NCBI GenBank assembly: GCA_963971425.1
Contig: OZ020517.1
Coordinates: 8,806,501 to 8,870,500 of the forward strand
From: Bryoerythrophyllum caledonicum
Taxonomy: Eukaryota; Streptophyta; Bryopsida; Pottiales; Pottiaceae
Direction of reading: 5' to 3'
DNA length: 64,000 nucleotides
The notes under the pieces are model-generated. The model did no database searches, was not told where the DNA came from, and worked only from the letters and a program-made list of their open reading frames with translations. A program made the position numbers and the translations under genes. Positions within the stretch are counted from its first letter, which is position 1. Every line of letters starts with the position of its first letter. Of the stretch, positions 12,980-24,807 are shown piece after piece.

Positions 12980-14745
12980 GGTTAAGATCTCCTTCTTTCC
13001 AATCAAATATCAATCAGATAACCTAAAAACCATCCTTAGGTTTTCTCTGCAGAATATACTCCTCCTACATAAAAATCGGTTTGCTAAACATTCCTCTCCA
13101 ACGAAATTGGACGTTGAACACCCCCAAGACACACCGCAACCATCAATATGATTCCTCGTTGCATGGGTGTTACATCCACGTGAAAAAACCCTGATCCATC
13201 TGTTGTGTGTGCGGCCCCCTCATATTCTTCACAATCAATCCAAGAGGGAGATGGACAAAGGATCACTTCTCTTCTGCCACGATCTGTCGCCATTTGGAGA
13301 ATTTTTTTTTTACGCCCCACTGTGAGAGCGAACCGGGAAGCCAGTCCAGGAATCCACTTATCAATTGAGGAAAGCCTGCACTTTCCTGCATCTTCTTCTC
13401 CTCCCGCTATCCCTGTATGCAAGGCTGCCATGGTGAAACCGTAATTCTGGATCCGCCGACTATGAACAGGCGCTATGTTAATAGAATTGCAAGGGGCTTC
13501 TCACAATAATCTGGGTGCAAACCTCGATCCCGCCTCTAACTCTATCCGTGTATGATGATGGCCGGATTTCTAAATGGCTGCAATCCCACATACAGATCGT
13601 TAACCAGAGTCACGTCTCGAGGTTGTAACTAAACAAATGAAAAATATTACCCTCCTTAAGCCTCTATTTACACCACGAAGCAGGTTCTACCATAAGACCT
13701 AACAGTCCAACCCTCCTGCACTTTCAGGATGGGTACCAACATCCTGAAGCCTCAGCACATTCAAGTAGTTGGCACACACCTGAAAACCAGAAGAATTCTG
13801 TGTGTCAGCATCATTAGGTCCAAAAGAATTGAGTTTCTAGAATACGAAGTGTAAGAATTGCAAGAAATACGTCGATTGCAAGAAGCTGAATGTTGAATGA
13901 AGACTGACCTTACCAGGCACTGAGATGCCCAAGGATGTCAATCTTCAAGCGAATCATCTCCATCCCACTTCAGCATGACAACCATTCATAAAGATCTGAG
14001 CAAATACACCTAGAAACTTTAGCTCGAGCCAAGGATGCCGGTTCAGTGACGCTGCCAGATGACTGATCGAAATTCTACCGGCAACACACATGAGAGATAC
14101 ACTTCATTTACTGGCGTTTTGTGCCATAAAACCTAGAAAAGCAGAACGTAACAGCAGCGACTTCCTCCATCTTACATAGATGTTACATTAGGAGGTTCTT
14201 CAGCTCAATTTCTGGTGGAACTTGCCATTTCCTGCGCAACGCAAGCATGGTAAAACCAGTATAATGATCAAGCGTGCAGGCACACAGATGACCAGAGAAG
14301 TCGTAAGAAAAGTAACAGCACAGTCTATTGCCTTTAGGGCTTCATATCTTTTGATATAATCAACATACGACTGACCTCGTAGAGATTTGAGCACACAAAC
14401 GACTAAGACCGCAAATCGTTGTACATAAAAAAATTCCGCTGAAGATATGAGTTACAGCTGCATGTGAGAAGAACCTCAAACATGACTGAAGCGTGCTCTA
14501 TCCTATCATTGTTGTGGCTACAAAATTATCCACAATCTGAGATAGCCACAACATGTTTCTCGAATCCAGACAGACCAGGAAAAGACATCTGCTCCCTCCA
14601 GCTCAAAGATGTCTCGGCGACCCATATTTGACCACCAGATATACTACTACCACTCTAATTCTGTGTGTATGCTGGTGTCATCTGTATCAGAGCTCTGATG
14701 GATGTCTGCCTAACGAACAAGTTAAACTGTGATCATACCTTCGGG
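12980..14745. other. Intergenic: ABCA promoter side and 3' region of the CANIN gene
   Basis: Both neighbouring genes run on the minus strand, so this interval holds the ABCA promoter and leader and the downstream region of the CANIN gene. A minus-strand ORF at 13084-13431 and plus ORFs at 13205-13444 show no domain, and I do not call them. No repeat or RNA gene was recognised. Confidence 0.5.
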
Positions 14746-16329
14746 TCACTCGAAGTTCTCTTCAACAAAATTTACAGGAGAGCTCTCTCTGTCATGACCG
14801 TCATGCTCGTACTTTTCAATGAAAAAGGACGCTATATTTCTCAGCTTGGTGGCAAAAGCGCGGTCATCACCTATAAAGATCTGTCTTGAGCAAGATCCGA
14901 GGAATTTGAGCCATCTCAATCGTGCAACTTCATCACGCAGGCCTTCATTGCACCACAAGAACATGTCCGCCATCACCAGCTGATAGTAGATCTTTTCGAA
15001 GTCGACCTCCTTAGCCTTGAGATTAAGCTTCTCAAATGAGGCAGTGACCTCCCTCGCAGTAGAGAGAACAGGCTTTCTTTGGTTTGCGAGTTTTGCGAGT
15101 TCGCGCAGAGCCAAACGCTTCTGCAAATCCATGGAGCGGTTTCCCAGACCGCTCAACACTCCAAGAAGGAAAACCCCATTGTGAGGTCGATCTGTCAAAC
15201 CTGAAATACCCGCAGCCACCCGAGAACACGCCTCTCCTTCCCACTCTTGGGAGCTGAAACAGCGGATCAATGCCACAACACAATCTTGCACTTTATCTAG
15301 TATTGGAAGCAATCCACGCTCCAGCGTGAGATGCATCATGAGAATCAACAGCGCTTCAATCTCCACAACTGAGTATCCCATATCCCGGGTCTCAAAACAG
15401 GTCGCTATGAAGTCAAGCAGAGACCGCAAGTTCTTCGGAGGTCTGCTCTCGATGCTCTCGCTGGAATTTTCCCCATCTCTGGTTAAGCCCTCCTCATAGC
15501 CATACACAAACAGCGTTTGCTTCACATCCACCAGAGCTGGTAACCAATCCATCTGCAAAGGAGCTCCCGTACCCTGCTCAACCCTGAAACGTCAGTCGGG
15601 AACCATACATGCAGGCGCGTATTCGATTACAAGAGAGAGCTTACCATGTCGATTCGAGAGACCAGATCACAGAGAAACTTGCAGGCGGCTCTTTCCACAG
15701 CGTCATCGGTTGCGAACGCCATTTGATGATACGCCCATCGTAAAGTTGGCTCGTCGCAGCGGTTAGTACCGAGAGCCCATGCACGTAGAAACCCCGACCT
15801 GGCTAACTCCTCCAGAGAGGTTTCACGCCCTTCCTCCTTGGAGCATCGCAATGCCCGCTCAAGACTAACCGGAGCTCCTCGGGTCTGAGAGAAGATGATA
15901 ATCAGGCACTAAAGAGATGATCAGAAGAACAACAGAAGATGGAAGATGGGTTACCAGTGACGGGAATTCTCTTGGCGCTGCAGCAAAGACGCGTGCGCCA
16001 TACTCCGGCTCCACTTCCTCAGCAACCGCAAACTGCGACTCCAGGTCCGCTAGCATCTTCGGGATGGCTTTCTTGCATCCGCTATCCTCCTCATCTGAAG
16101 AAGTGTACAGATACGACTTGGCATTCAACTTCGCGATCAGCTTCTTACTCTTCTTCTTCCCCCCTTTCAGCTTCTGAAGCGTCTCCTTCCGCTCCGCTTG
16201 CAGAAGATCATCCACTGTGAGCACCTTCTTCTTCTGCCTCTTCTTCTCCGCTGCAGCCCCCTCGTCCGCCGTCTCCTGCGACGCCAGCGGCGCCCTCATC
16301 CAGTCCTCATCATCCTCCAAATCGTCCAT
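14746..16329 (-). CDS. Putative SLF2/NSE6-like protein with CANIN domain
   Basis: Three minus-strand exons keep phase: 16329-15955, 15884-15645 and 15573-14746, giving about 480 aa. The acceptor of exon 3 could also be at 15552. The N-terminus (MDDLEDDEDWMRAP) is acidic, then Lys-rich (KKKSKKLIAKLNAK), and probably disordered and nuclear. The rest is helical, with a block around LRAWALGTNRCDEPTLRWAY, followed by DWLPALVDVKQTLFVYGYEE. This pattern recalls the CANIN domain of SMC5/6-associated SLF2/NSE6 proteins (ASAP1 in Arabidopsis), which help load the SMC5/6 complex during DNA repair. That assignment is from memory of the family and unconfirmed; the gene model itself is firmer. It is divergent from the TMEM45-like gene. 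Confidence 0.55.
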
Positions 16330-16860
16330 CACTCCCCCGCACAAACCCACGTCCTTTCCACCTCAAATCTGTGATCCTAAAACCCTAAACCTCACAAAAA
16401 AAACCCTTGCAATTCAACAATCGGTCTAGAAAACCTAACTCACCCCGGCAATAGAAAGACAAACCCTCGTCAAACTCGAAACCCATCATCGAGAGACACT
16501 GCATCGATGATTTCGATAGACGAGGTACCGGCATCTCTCAGGTTGCAGATCTATACCGGCATGAAGCCCGGACAATACCTCGTCACTCTCGTTGTGAAAC
16601 CAATACTTGAATGCTTGCAGCAGCTTCTCTCTCTGTGGCTATGGAGTTGCGGATCGCTAGTTGAGAGACTTGATCCTCCACCGAGAGAGGGAGAGAGACC
16701 GCGCCGTGGTGATGGATGTCTAGGATTTTCAGTTAGGGTTTGACTTGCGCAAGTCACGGTGCTTTCTGGTTGAGGTTGATGCAGGTTGAAGCCACGATTG
16801 TGTGAGAATGTGACTTGATCAAGAGCTTGTTTGCTGGAGATTGGGTTTCGGGCTTTCGAG
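16330..16860. promoter_or_regulatory. Divergent promoter between the CANIN and TMEM45-like genes
   Basis: Only 531 bp separate the start codons of two head-to-head genes, so both promoters and leaders must share it. A GA-rich stretch (16677-16698, gagagaggg type) lies near the plus-strand gene. A short plus ORF (16507-16743) has no recognisable domain. Confidence 0.6.
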
Positions 16861-17864
16861 ATGGTGAGCCAGGGCGGGCATGTTCTGCAAGGGATTATTT
16901 TTCTGTCGCTAGGAGTATGGCATCTGTTCTGCTTCTTTGCGACGTGGGTGAAGTCGCCGCGGGAGTACACTGCGCGCGCGTGGTATCCGGTAGGGTTATT
17001 GCCGGCGCGGTACAAGCATCTGGAGCTGCACATTCTGCTGTTCCTGCTCCCGCTGGCGATCTTCTACGACCTGGGAATCTCGGCGCACTTCCAGCCGCAA
17101 CGCGACGGCGGAATGCCGACGAGCAGCATCATGGGGTTCGAGCACGTCACCATCCTCTTCATGTTCTGGCTGTTTGCGTTGACGGTGCTCGTGAGCGACG
17201 CCACCTCGCATCTCCCGTTCCCTAGCGAAGGCTCGTTCCTGTTCGCTAGTCTCGCCTTTGGACTGCAGTGGCTGTCCATCACTCACAGCGCAAGCCAGAG
17301 GTCGGATTTCGAAAGGCAGTGCAGCAACCTGCTTGCGTACACCGCGGGCGCATCCGCTGTTTCCTCAGGTAATGAATCTACCGTCATTCTTTTCATCAGG
17401 TCCTTCTTCTTCTAACTGCATTTCTGAGACTTTGTTGTTGTTTGCTTTGTATAGGTCTGCTGGTGATTCGCCCCCGGGCTTTCCTTGTCAACTTGGTGCT
17501 CTGCCTCTCGCTCATCTTGCAAGGGACCTGGCAGTTCCAGATGGCGCTCTCGCTCTACTCAGAGAATTACATTCCCATCGGGTGCCAGTATACTCCAGTG
17601 AACTACGGCCCGGGTGACTTCACGCTCTTGAGCACCACGCGCTGCGAATCCACCATGAACGTCCGTGCAGTTGCCCTCATGAACATCGCCTTCAACTGCC
17701 ATGTCATTGCCGTGATTCTCTTCGCCGTCTTCACGTTCGCCATCATGGCCAGGCTCAAAGGCCACCGCCGCAGCGCATCCTTGGATCAAATTGCTGCTGA
17801 TTTCGAACTCGAGGCTGAGCTTGTGCAGCTCAACCAAAACAAACTGAGCTTTGAGAGGAGGTAG
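16861..17864 (+). CDS. TMEM45/DUF716 family multi-pass membrane protein
   Basis: Two exons, 16861-17368 and 17455-17864, join in frame (SS-G-LL) to give 305 aa. The protein has about seven hydrophobic segments, for example QGIIFLSLGVWHLFCFFATW near the N-terminus, then HILLFLLPLAIFYDLGI and ILFMFWLFALTVLVS, and VIAVILFAVFTFAIMA near the end. The internal GFEHVTILFMFW block and the motif TWQFQMALSLY fit the DUF716/TMEM45 family. In plants this family is known mainly through defence or virus-responsive members, and its biochemical role is unclear. The C-terminal tail is charged and probably cytosolic. No key defect is visible. Confidence 0.8.
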
Positions 17865-19135
17865 CTCTACTGCCAGGTATCCATACATAACAGTCACAGC
17901 CTTTGTAGCTCTAGATTAGTTATAGAGAACATAATCCTCGCTAGTAACTCCAAAATGCAACCACTGGTAGTATGGAGTCTTTTGTATTTTTTGCCCTCTG
18001 AGGATGTTCAGCATTCATGTATGATATAGTTTCACTCTAAGCTGTGTGAGCAGATGAGGGCAACTGGTTTCATCTTGTGTGGGCGTAATCTTTGTGAGTA
18101 TTTTCTCGAGTATTGGAAGTGGGACACATCTGATGGATGTGAATGGGACATGGTATTGCTGCTACGAGAAACTAACTCATTTCAGGATAAGTGAAGTATA
18201 GTAATAAGGTACGATTTCGTATACTGGAGGGCGGAAAGGATGTCTGCTTTCACACCTCGCTGCAGAAGAACGCCACAGGTAGAGGAGAAGAGGAGATGAA
18301 GAGGACACAGAAGAGGGAGGGAGGCGAAGAGGGTGCCATGGCCTCAGCCAGCGCCCCTCCGATGCTAACCGTTGCGTCCATCGCTTCACCGCTGCTCCCA
18401 CATCCATCTCTCTCTCCCTCTCTCTCTCTCCGCTTCGCCAATTCCTGCATTCGTTATCGTCCTTGATATCATGACCAATTTCTTCTCGTATCTCTTAGCA
18501 TATCCTGTATCAAGCTTCCCCCCGGGCCATGACCAAGGGCTTGGGCTCAGGCTCGCAGTCTTTGTTTGCGGAGCTGAAGCATCGCTCTGGCTCTGACTCT
18601 GACGTGCTGGATTCCGCAGTCGCCACCAATTCATGTCCATGCAGCTCCAGCAATCCATGTGTATGACTCAACGGTGAGTTCTCAATCTATCTTCCGGGTT
18701 TTTCCTTAATCGACTGTCAGCTCCGTGAATGCATGCTTTGCTTTAAGCTTGTGGAGAGCAATGTGAATTACGCGAATGATGCATTGGTTAAGTGAGGACT
18801 TGCGTTACTTTTGTGTTTTGGTTTGCTTGCAGATAACGACAGTCGTAGAGAAGTTGCTTGCTTGGACTGTGAACGCACATCCTTTAAGTACGAGGTCCGT
18901 ATGCATAATTGGCCGCTGGGTGCCGATGCGTTTCTTCCATCGAGTGAGTCGTAGAGCAGATGTTCTGAATAAGTCTGAATCTGCTTCTCTTGCAGAGTGG
19001 CAGACTGAGTTTAACCGAGGGAGCAGGTGATGTGGTTTCTCTCATGTCCCGGAGGAGCCTTAGGGAGCTCAGTTCTGCCCAAGGTGATGCAACCCTGAGG
19101 CAACTGGAACTTTGCGTACTCTCAACTTGGAGAAA
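17865..19135. other. 3' region of the TMEM45-like gene and leader of the RING-CH gene
   Basis: About 300-400 bp after the stop are AT-rich 3' sequence. From about 18290 a purine-rich stretch and then a CT-rich run (18403-18430) look like the transcribed 5' leader of the next gene, possibly with introns (an acceptor-like end near 18832). ORFs here carry no domain. Confidence 0.45.
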
Positions 19136-21652
19136 ATGTCAGAAGCTCCCCAAACAGGGCAACGAGAGGAGACATGTCGCATTTGTCTGGAGTCGTCTCC
19201 AATCGCCAACAGCAGCACTGGCAGCGTATCAAGGTTCACTCATGTCGAAGACGAAGATCGTTTAATTTCGCCCTGTGCATGCAGCGGTACTCGCCTGCAA
19301 ACCATGTCTTATTCATACTTCCTGTTCTTAGGTCTATGCTCTGTTCCAGCAGATATTTGTGCTTTGGTGGAATTAACTTAATTCCATCGTGTATCAGTGT
19401 CTCCGAGTTGGTGATCTCATCACCTCTTTTTTCCCTGGACAGAAGGAAATGTTTGCTTACAGTCATCATCAAATTTTTGTTTCTGGTGATGTAGGAACTC
19501 AAGCATACGTGCATTACAAATGCCTGCAGAGATGGCAGCAATCTGTGATGGCATCAAGAAGGATTGGCCCAGGATTACAAAGTCCAGCACTTATGTGAGA
19601 CACGAGTATTCTCCTCGTCAATGCATACTGAAACTTTCCAGTCATTTTCCAGAGCGGTACTTACACTTGTATTATGCATGTTCTTCACAGATGTTCCGTT
19701 TGCACACATAAGTTTTCTGTAGCTCCGCCACGACCGACAATGGGTGTCCGGATGCGGAAACTTTTCACCAGCTATGCCTGCGAAGTCACAGGCCTTCTTA
19801 TTATCTTGGTAACCTGTACACTTTTCTCGAGGCTGATTTTTACTTCATCGTATCTTCTTTGGTTCTTAGTCTTATCAGTGGTACTATTAGAAAAGCTTGT
19901 TCTGTTATTAGGGTCGAGATTAGCTACGCTGAGATCTTCATTCTCGGTAAAGTTAGGTTCATAGGTACAGTAAGTTGCATTTGTAGAGTCCTATCAAACT
20001 GGTCGTATTTCGACCCTTTTTATATCAATTTTACTGAGGATTCTTCCAAAGTGTTCCTGAGTGCTGATTTAGAATCTTAGCTTTCAGCTTGCATGCTATG
20101 TGGCGCTCGCCGGCCACAATTTACAAAATCTTATCGACGACTTTGAGAGTGGTCTCTCACTGGCCATTGAGGTATTGCCATGCAGCCTTCAGATGAAGGT
20201 TTTGGAGGATGGTTGCAACTCCAAGACATGCAAGTAAGCCTCTCTTCAGCTCATACTTATTTATTGAATTATTTCACAAGGCAAGGCGTTTAGCAAAAAA
20301 AGCTTTGTAGTAACCACAGGATTCAGAACCTCAGAGGCGAAATTTTGATCGTCCTTTTCCATCGAGGCGTTAGATGGTCATGTTGTAGATTTCTATAGAC
20401 TTTGTAGATCCAATTGGCATCCCATACTTACGTCATCTAAGGTCTAACTGGAGGAAGTAGTAGAGTTTTAAAGCGCCTTAGTGTCTGTAGCATAGCAAGG
20501 AGGTGACAGGAGTCTTTTGATTGGATGCAGCAGGGGAGGCGGAGAGAGCAGTGCTGCGAATGGGGTGGGTTAGTTGGCCGAGGTAAAAAAACTAACCCAC
20601 GTAGCGGCCCCTGCTGCAGCACTTTCAAACTGGGGAGCAGGTGGTGGGATTCTTCAAGTCCCTTGCACGCTGGCACGCTCTTGGTGGCGACTCCGGCCAT
20701 GTTATCCCCATACTACTATGGCACTGTGGTGCGTGCTCCTCCCACCCTTCATTGAAAATAATAGCAGCATACGTTGAAAATCTGCAAGAGTAACACTAGC
20801 AATGCGGGTTGAAGAAACGAAAATCCGCGTGTTGCTGCAGGTGCTGCTATACGAGCACGAAAGGTGCAGAGGCTCCCGAGGAATTATACTCAACAAACAG
20901 TCAGAGGTGATGATTTTGACAAACAATTGCATTGTTTCGCAACCAGCTGACTTTGGAACGGAGGGTGCCTTGGCATGAATAGGCGCTGGATGAAAACTAG
21001 AGTATCACTTCTTTTTTATTCACGTAGTAGTAGGTTGGTTGTTGTACTTCCAACGGATTTCTAGTAGAAACTTTCTAGAAACTAAACCTGTGCAGAAGCT
21101 ATCTTTTTAATGAGAAAATTGGAAGGATAAGGCAGCAACTGATGAGAGCCTTTGTTTGATCAGGAGGGGGAGATCCTGAAGTGGGAGAGCCAGCTTTTCT
21201 TGGGGATTCAGAACAGTGTGGCTTTGAAGCACGTTTCACATGGCACAGGTGGAACTCACAAACCAGACGACTGGTTCATCCTGCAACGCTGCTCCGCGTC
21301 CCCGGTGAAGTGTAAGCATTGCACAGCGGAGGCGGTGCGACCCAAAACTTGTAGCAAAGACTGGGGGCGGGAAGTTCTCCCTGGCATCTTTTTGGGGAAG
21401 GATGTGGGGCCAGTGCTGCACCATCTGAATGGGTGCAAGAGATCAAGCAATGTGTTGACCAGTGATAACATCAAAAGTGAAGAAGAGTGTTACAGTGTTG
21501 ATCATCAAATCATACATGGTCATGCTGAGTGGTATGTTGGACAGCTGGGAAGCGCCGTGCGGCGTGGGCTGTGGAAAACAAGAGAAAATGCCTCCGCCAT
21601 TCTCCTCTCCACACCTCCTCACGAGCTTTGGCACACACTTTTCTCTGAGTAG
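19136..21652 (+). CDS. RING-CH (MARCH-type) E3 ligase fused to a YqgE/AlgH (UPF0301) domain
   Basis: Seven exons keep frame exactly: 19136-19286, 19495-19594, 19691-19808, 20088-20233, 20620-20728, 20841-20906 and 21164-21652, giving 392 aa. The N-terminus is a complete C4HC3 RING-CH finger: C14, C17 (CRIC), C47, C49 (CAC), H57, C60 and C85, C88 (CSVC). It is split over three exons. One or two hydrophobic segments follow (GLLIIL-LACYVALAG). The C-terminal half reads as UPF0301: GTLLVATPAML, then VVLLYEHERCRGSRGIILNK, then REVLPGIFLGKD, then HGHAEWYVGQLGSAVRRGLW and a final LPP/STPPHELWHTLF. MARCH-type ligases ubiquitinate membrane proteins; the role of AlgH-like domains in plants is unclear. 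The start was chosen as the first in-frame ATG just before the finger. The fusion rests on phase-consistent splicing, not on transcripts. Confidence 0.75.
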
Positions 21653-22845
21653 CTTCTTTAGTTTATTTCCTTAAATTAGCTTAAGAGGAAAGGATTAAAA
21701 AAGTTAGCTTACTATTAGATTGGAGGAAAGGAATATGTGCAACTGCATTGAATGAACAAATCAATATCCAGTTTCCTGTTTTATCCTTTCCTGCAGCTAC
21801 TCATGAAGACAGAAATGTGATGCCCTGTCTAGCGCATGTTGAAAATGTGATACACTTCAGCGTATGGATTTTGTAGTGAGAATTTTCCGCGGTCTTTTGC
21901 TTTTTGAATGGATGATCATGCTGGGGTTCCCGTGTTACACATTCTCTTGTGAACAATTGTCAGGTTCATGAATGCACTTTCAAAAAGAAAGTGTCCAGAC
22001 AGGAAAGAGAAAATGCGGAGAATCTACAAGCCCTTCATGTTCACCCAATCGCATGTAAAAAGTGTAAAAAAGTGTAGGAAAGTGCAAAATCCATTCAGAG
22101 GGCTACGAACTATGACACTTGGCTACTGCTCATGTGTAGCATGATGGATATTAAAAAGAGTGCAATCGAAAACTCAGAACTTTTCCTCTCTTTTTTTTCC
22201 AAATTTTGAAGTGATTCTGTCTGGGTGTAAAGTGAAAGCATCACAAGGAAAGGCCTGGATAGAAGTAAAAGTGTGATTGAGCTCTTCATGCAGTGGAGTG
22301 TGGATCCAGCACAACCAGCTTGGGTTCATGCGCTGGACCGCTCATGGCTACATGGATACGGTCATGCCCGCGTGTTTAATTTGCAACACGCGCGTTTGAT
22401 TTCCAACAAATTATATTTGATAGCTTCCCATCCATTGCGCAGATGTTGGATGTAAGGTTAACAAATACATGTACTTGGACAACTGAGTGCATGTATTTGG
22501 TGTATGCATGTATTTGGATGTTTTGATATTGACGACACGTTTATTGTTGATTGCACCTTCTCTCCCTCACTCAGTCATGCATTTGGTCGTAATTGGGATG
22601 TGGTGTACAACCGAATATTTGTAATTGTAATTGAAATTTGTAATTGTAATATGAATAAATGGTATCCATACTTGATGACCTTGGTTGCATGCCATGTTGC
22701 AAGTCTCAGTTTGTCCAGTAGAATCCATCTGGTCACCCGGGTCCCAATCCGGGATTCCGGGACGAGATGCAGGTCGAAATCCCCTACTGCACTCATGTGC
22801 GTTGCTTAGTAAAATGCACTTTTTTTTGTTAGTCACATGTCTAGC
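21653..22845. other. Intergenic, no gene recognised
   Basis: AT-rich sequence follows the RING-CH gene. Short ORFs (for example at 22273 and 22504) have no recognisable features. Nothing else is supported. Confidence 0.5.
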
Positions 22846-23402
22846 ACTACACTAAAATTTATGTTTAGTGTAGCATACACTAAAGGCGAACCCATACACC
22901 AATTGCAAACGAGGCATTTAGTGTAGTGACAAAACCCTACACTAAATGCCAACTACTACACTATTTGTCAATTATAGTAAAGATTTCAACATAATTTTTT
23001 CACTTGTGCACATTTTGTGTATCAATAGTAGACGTATAAAAAAAGGTCCAGCAGTCGAGGGTTGTCAGAGTATCTTATCAGCAGCTTTCAATTGGCGACA
23101 ACTCATTCATTATAAACCCGAATTGGACATATGAGGTGTTTTTTGGCATCTACAGAAAATGTAGATGCTAAAAAACACCTCATTTGCCCAATTTGGACAA
23201 GTTTTGAATGAGTTATGACCATTTGAAAGTTGCAAATGAAGAGAAGCATGGGCTGGAATGATTGGGGGATTGATTGGGGTTTGAGTGAAGGTTACATTAA
23301 TGACATTGGTAGCTAACACCAATTGTCAACTTCTTTACAAATAGTGTACTAGGGTAAGTACACTATTTGTACCACTACACTAAACACAAATTTTAGTGTA
23401 GT
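22846..23402. mobile_element. Foldback MITE with ACTACACTAAAATTT ends
   Basis: The left end (22846) reads ACTACACTAAAATTTATG and the right end is the reverse complement with one change in that stretch. Further inverted copies of TTTAGTGTAG lie just inside. The middle is a long imperfect inverted repeat centred near 23157. No transposase is present. The end sequence recalls CACTA elements, but the terminal base pair is not CACTA on the right and I see no clear 3-bp duplication, so the superfamily is open. Confidence 0.75.
23131..23183. repeat. Near-perfect hairpin inside the foldback MITE
   Basis: Two 23-nt arms (23131-23153 and 23161-23183) pair with one mismatch that would be G-U in RNA. 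The loop is 7 nt. Flanking sequence extends the pairing imperfectly for about 50 nt on each side. A transcript would form a miRNA-precursor-like fold. Confidence 0.85.
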
Positions 23403-24038
23403 TCATATGCTTCAAATGGAACATTTCCCGGGCGCATAGGTGCAAGCATTGGAGAGCAACAATTATTTTTTGAAGTGAGTCAATGTGAAATGTACCCTAT
23501 ATGTAGACATTTTTCTCCATTATTTAATATTTATTGTGCATTATCTAATAGTTGTTGTGCATGCTCTAATACACTCATGGATTCTCTCGTGCCTTGTGAA
23601 GGCCTCCGGCGTTAAAGGGTTTATGTAGTGTTCCATGATTCACCCATTTATGGGACAATCTCGCAACATGCAGCATTAAACATGCCTGGTATGGTGCCAG
23701 GAAGATGGACATTTTTTTGGGATTTGGATTGATTTGGGTTGTCTCCTCAAACTGATCTGCTTTGCGAAATCCAGCCGAACCCTCCCTCTTGCATCCACTT
23801 ACAATTTGGATTTGCGCACGGATATTTGGGCTTAGCCACAAGTTACATTCCAAAAAAACATTTGACTTATTTGTAAATTCACCCAAAGTTGGAAAATTGT
23901 CGTACCAACTTCTTTTTCTCGATTAGAGTTGTTTGTCAACTCATCCAAAGTTCCAAATGAGAGATCTCCCCTTCTAATTTAGTATCTGTTCATGTTATTC
24001 TTCAAACCTTGATGAGGATTATTTGGATAGAAAATGGA
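23403..24038. other. AT-rich intergenic sequence, no gene recognised
   Basis: No ORF with a domain and no clear repeat ends were found between the foldback MITE and the next TTAA-bounded element. Confidence 0.5.
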
Positions 24039-24234
24039 TTAACCGGTAAGGTACCGTGACATTTTCACACCAAAAACACTTCAAAATTGTTGGACTCTAG
24101 TCCAATGAAGGAATAATGAATAAAGGAGGAAACAAAAACGTCGATTTCTAGTTTTGACCGTGGGATCTCAAATACGACTTATCATAAACTTTGACTGCAC
24201 GGATTGAAAGATAATAGTGTTTAAAGTCAAACAA

Positions 24235-24266
24235 AACACGCAATTAAGCAATTATGCACTTGGCCA
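24235..24266 (+). repeat. Left terminal inverted repeat of the large transposon
   Basis: This 32-bp end is preceded by the target duplication ACAA (24231-24234). It differs from the right end at one position near its inner edge. Confidence 0.9.
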
Positions 24267-24807
24267 TATAAAAGTGCACTTGGGTACAACGGCGGCCATT
24301 GCGAACAAAAGTGGCAAAATTGCAAAAAAAAAAAAAAAAATCAATGAAAAAAAATGATTTCCAAAGAAAAAAAATTGAGCTTCTACAACAATATTACGTA
24401 CAATCATGGTTGTTAATATTGAAAGCGGTTTTTTGGCATTTTCAACTAATTTTTGGTGGCCCCTCGTTAATACTAGATAAATCTGTATTTAATATAGTTT
24501 CACAATATTTCAAAGATAGATTTGAAGGATTGTAGTATACAAACCGGCGTAATCACAGAAAAACATAGTTTATGCAAGGGTTGGCAGTTGATTAAAAGAT
24601 ATTCTACGTAGTATATAATGCATACAATGGTGGAAATTAAATATAGATTCTTCTACATCTGGACTTAGCACCAATAGTAAAATTACCTTTACTCTATAGG
24701 ATTAATGACATAACGTCTTACATCACCCTTAGAATATACTACTCTTATACGTACACTATATATCAATTACCATACACAACTAGTATACTCTCATAAAGGC
24801 ACACTAT

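Noticed and set aside
13084..13431. 115-aa minus ORF upstream of the ABCA gene
   Set aside because: No recognisable domain, and overlapping frames are also open; more likely leader or chance.
22846..23402. Assignment of the foldback MITE to the CACTA superfamily
   Set aside because: The right terminus does not end in TAGTG and no 3-bp duplication is visible, so only the resemblance is noted.
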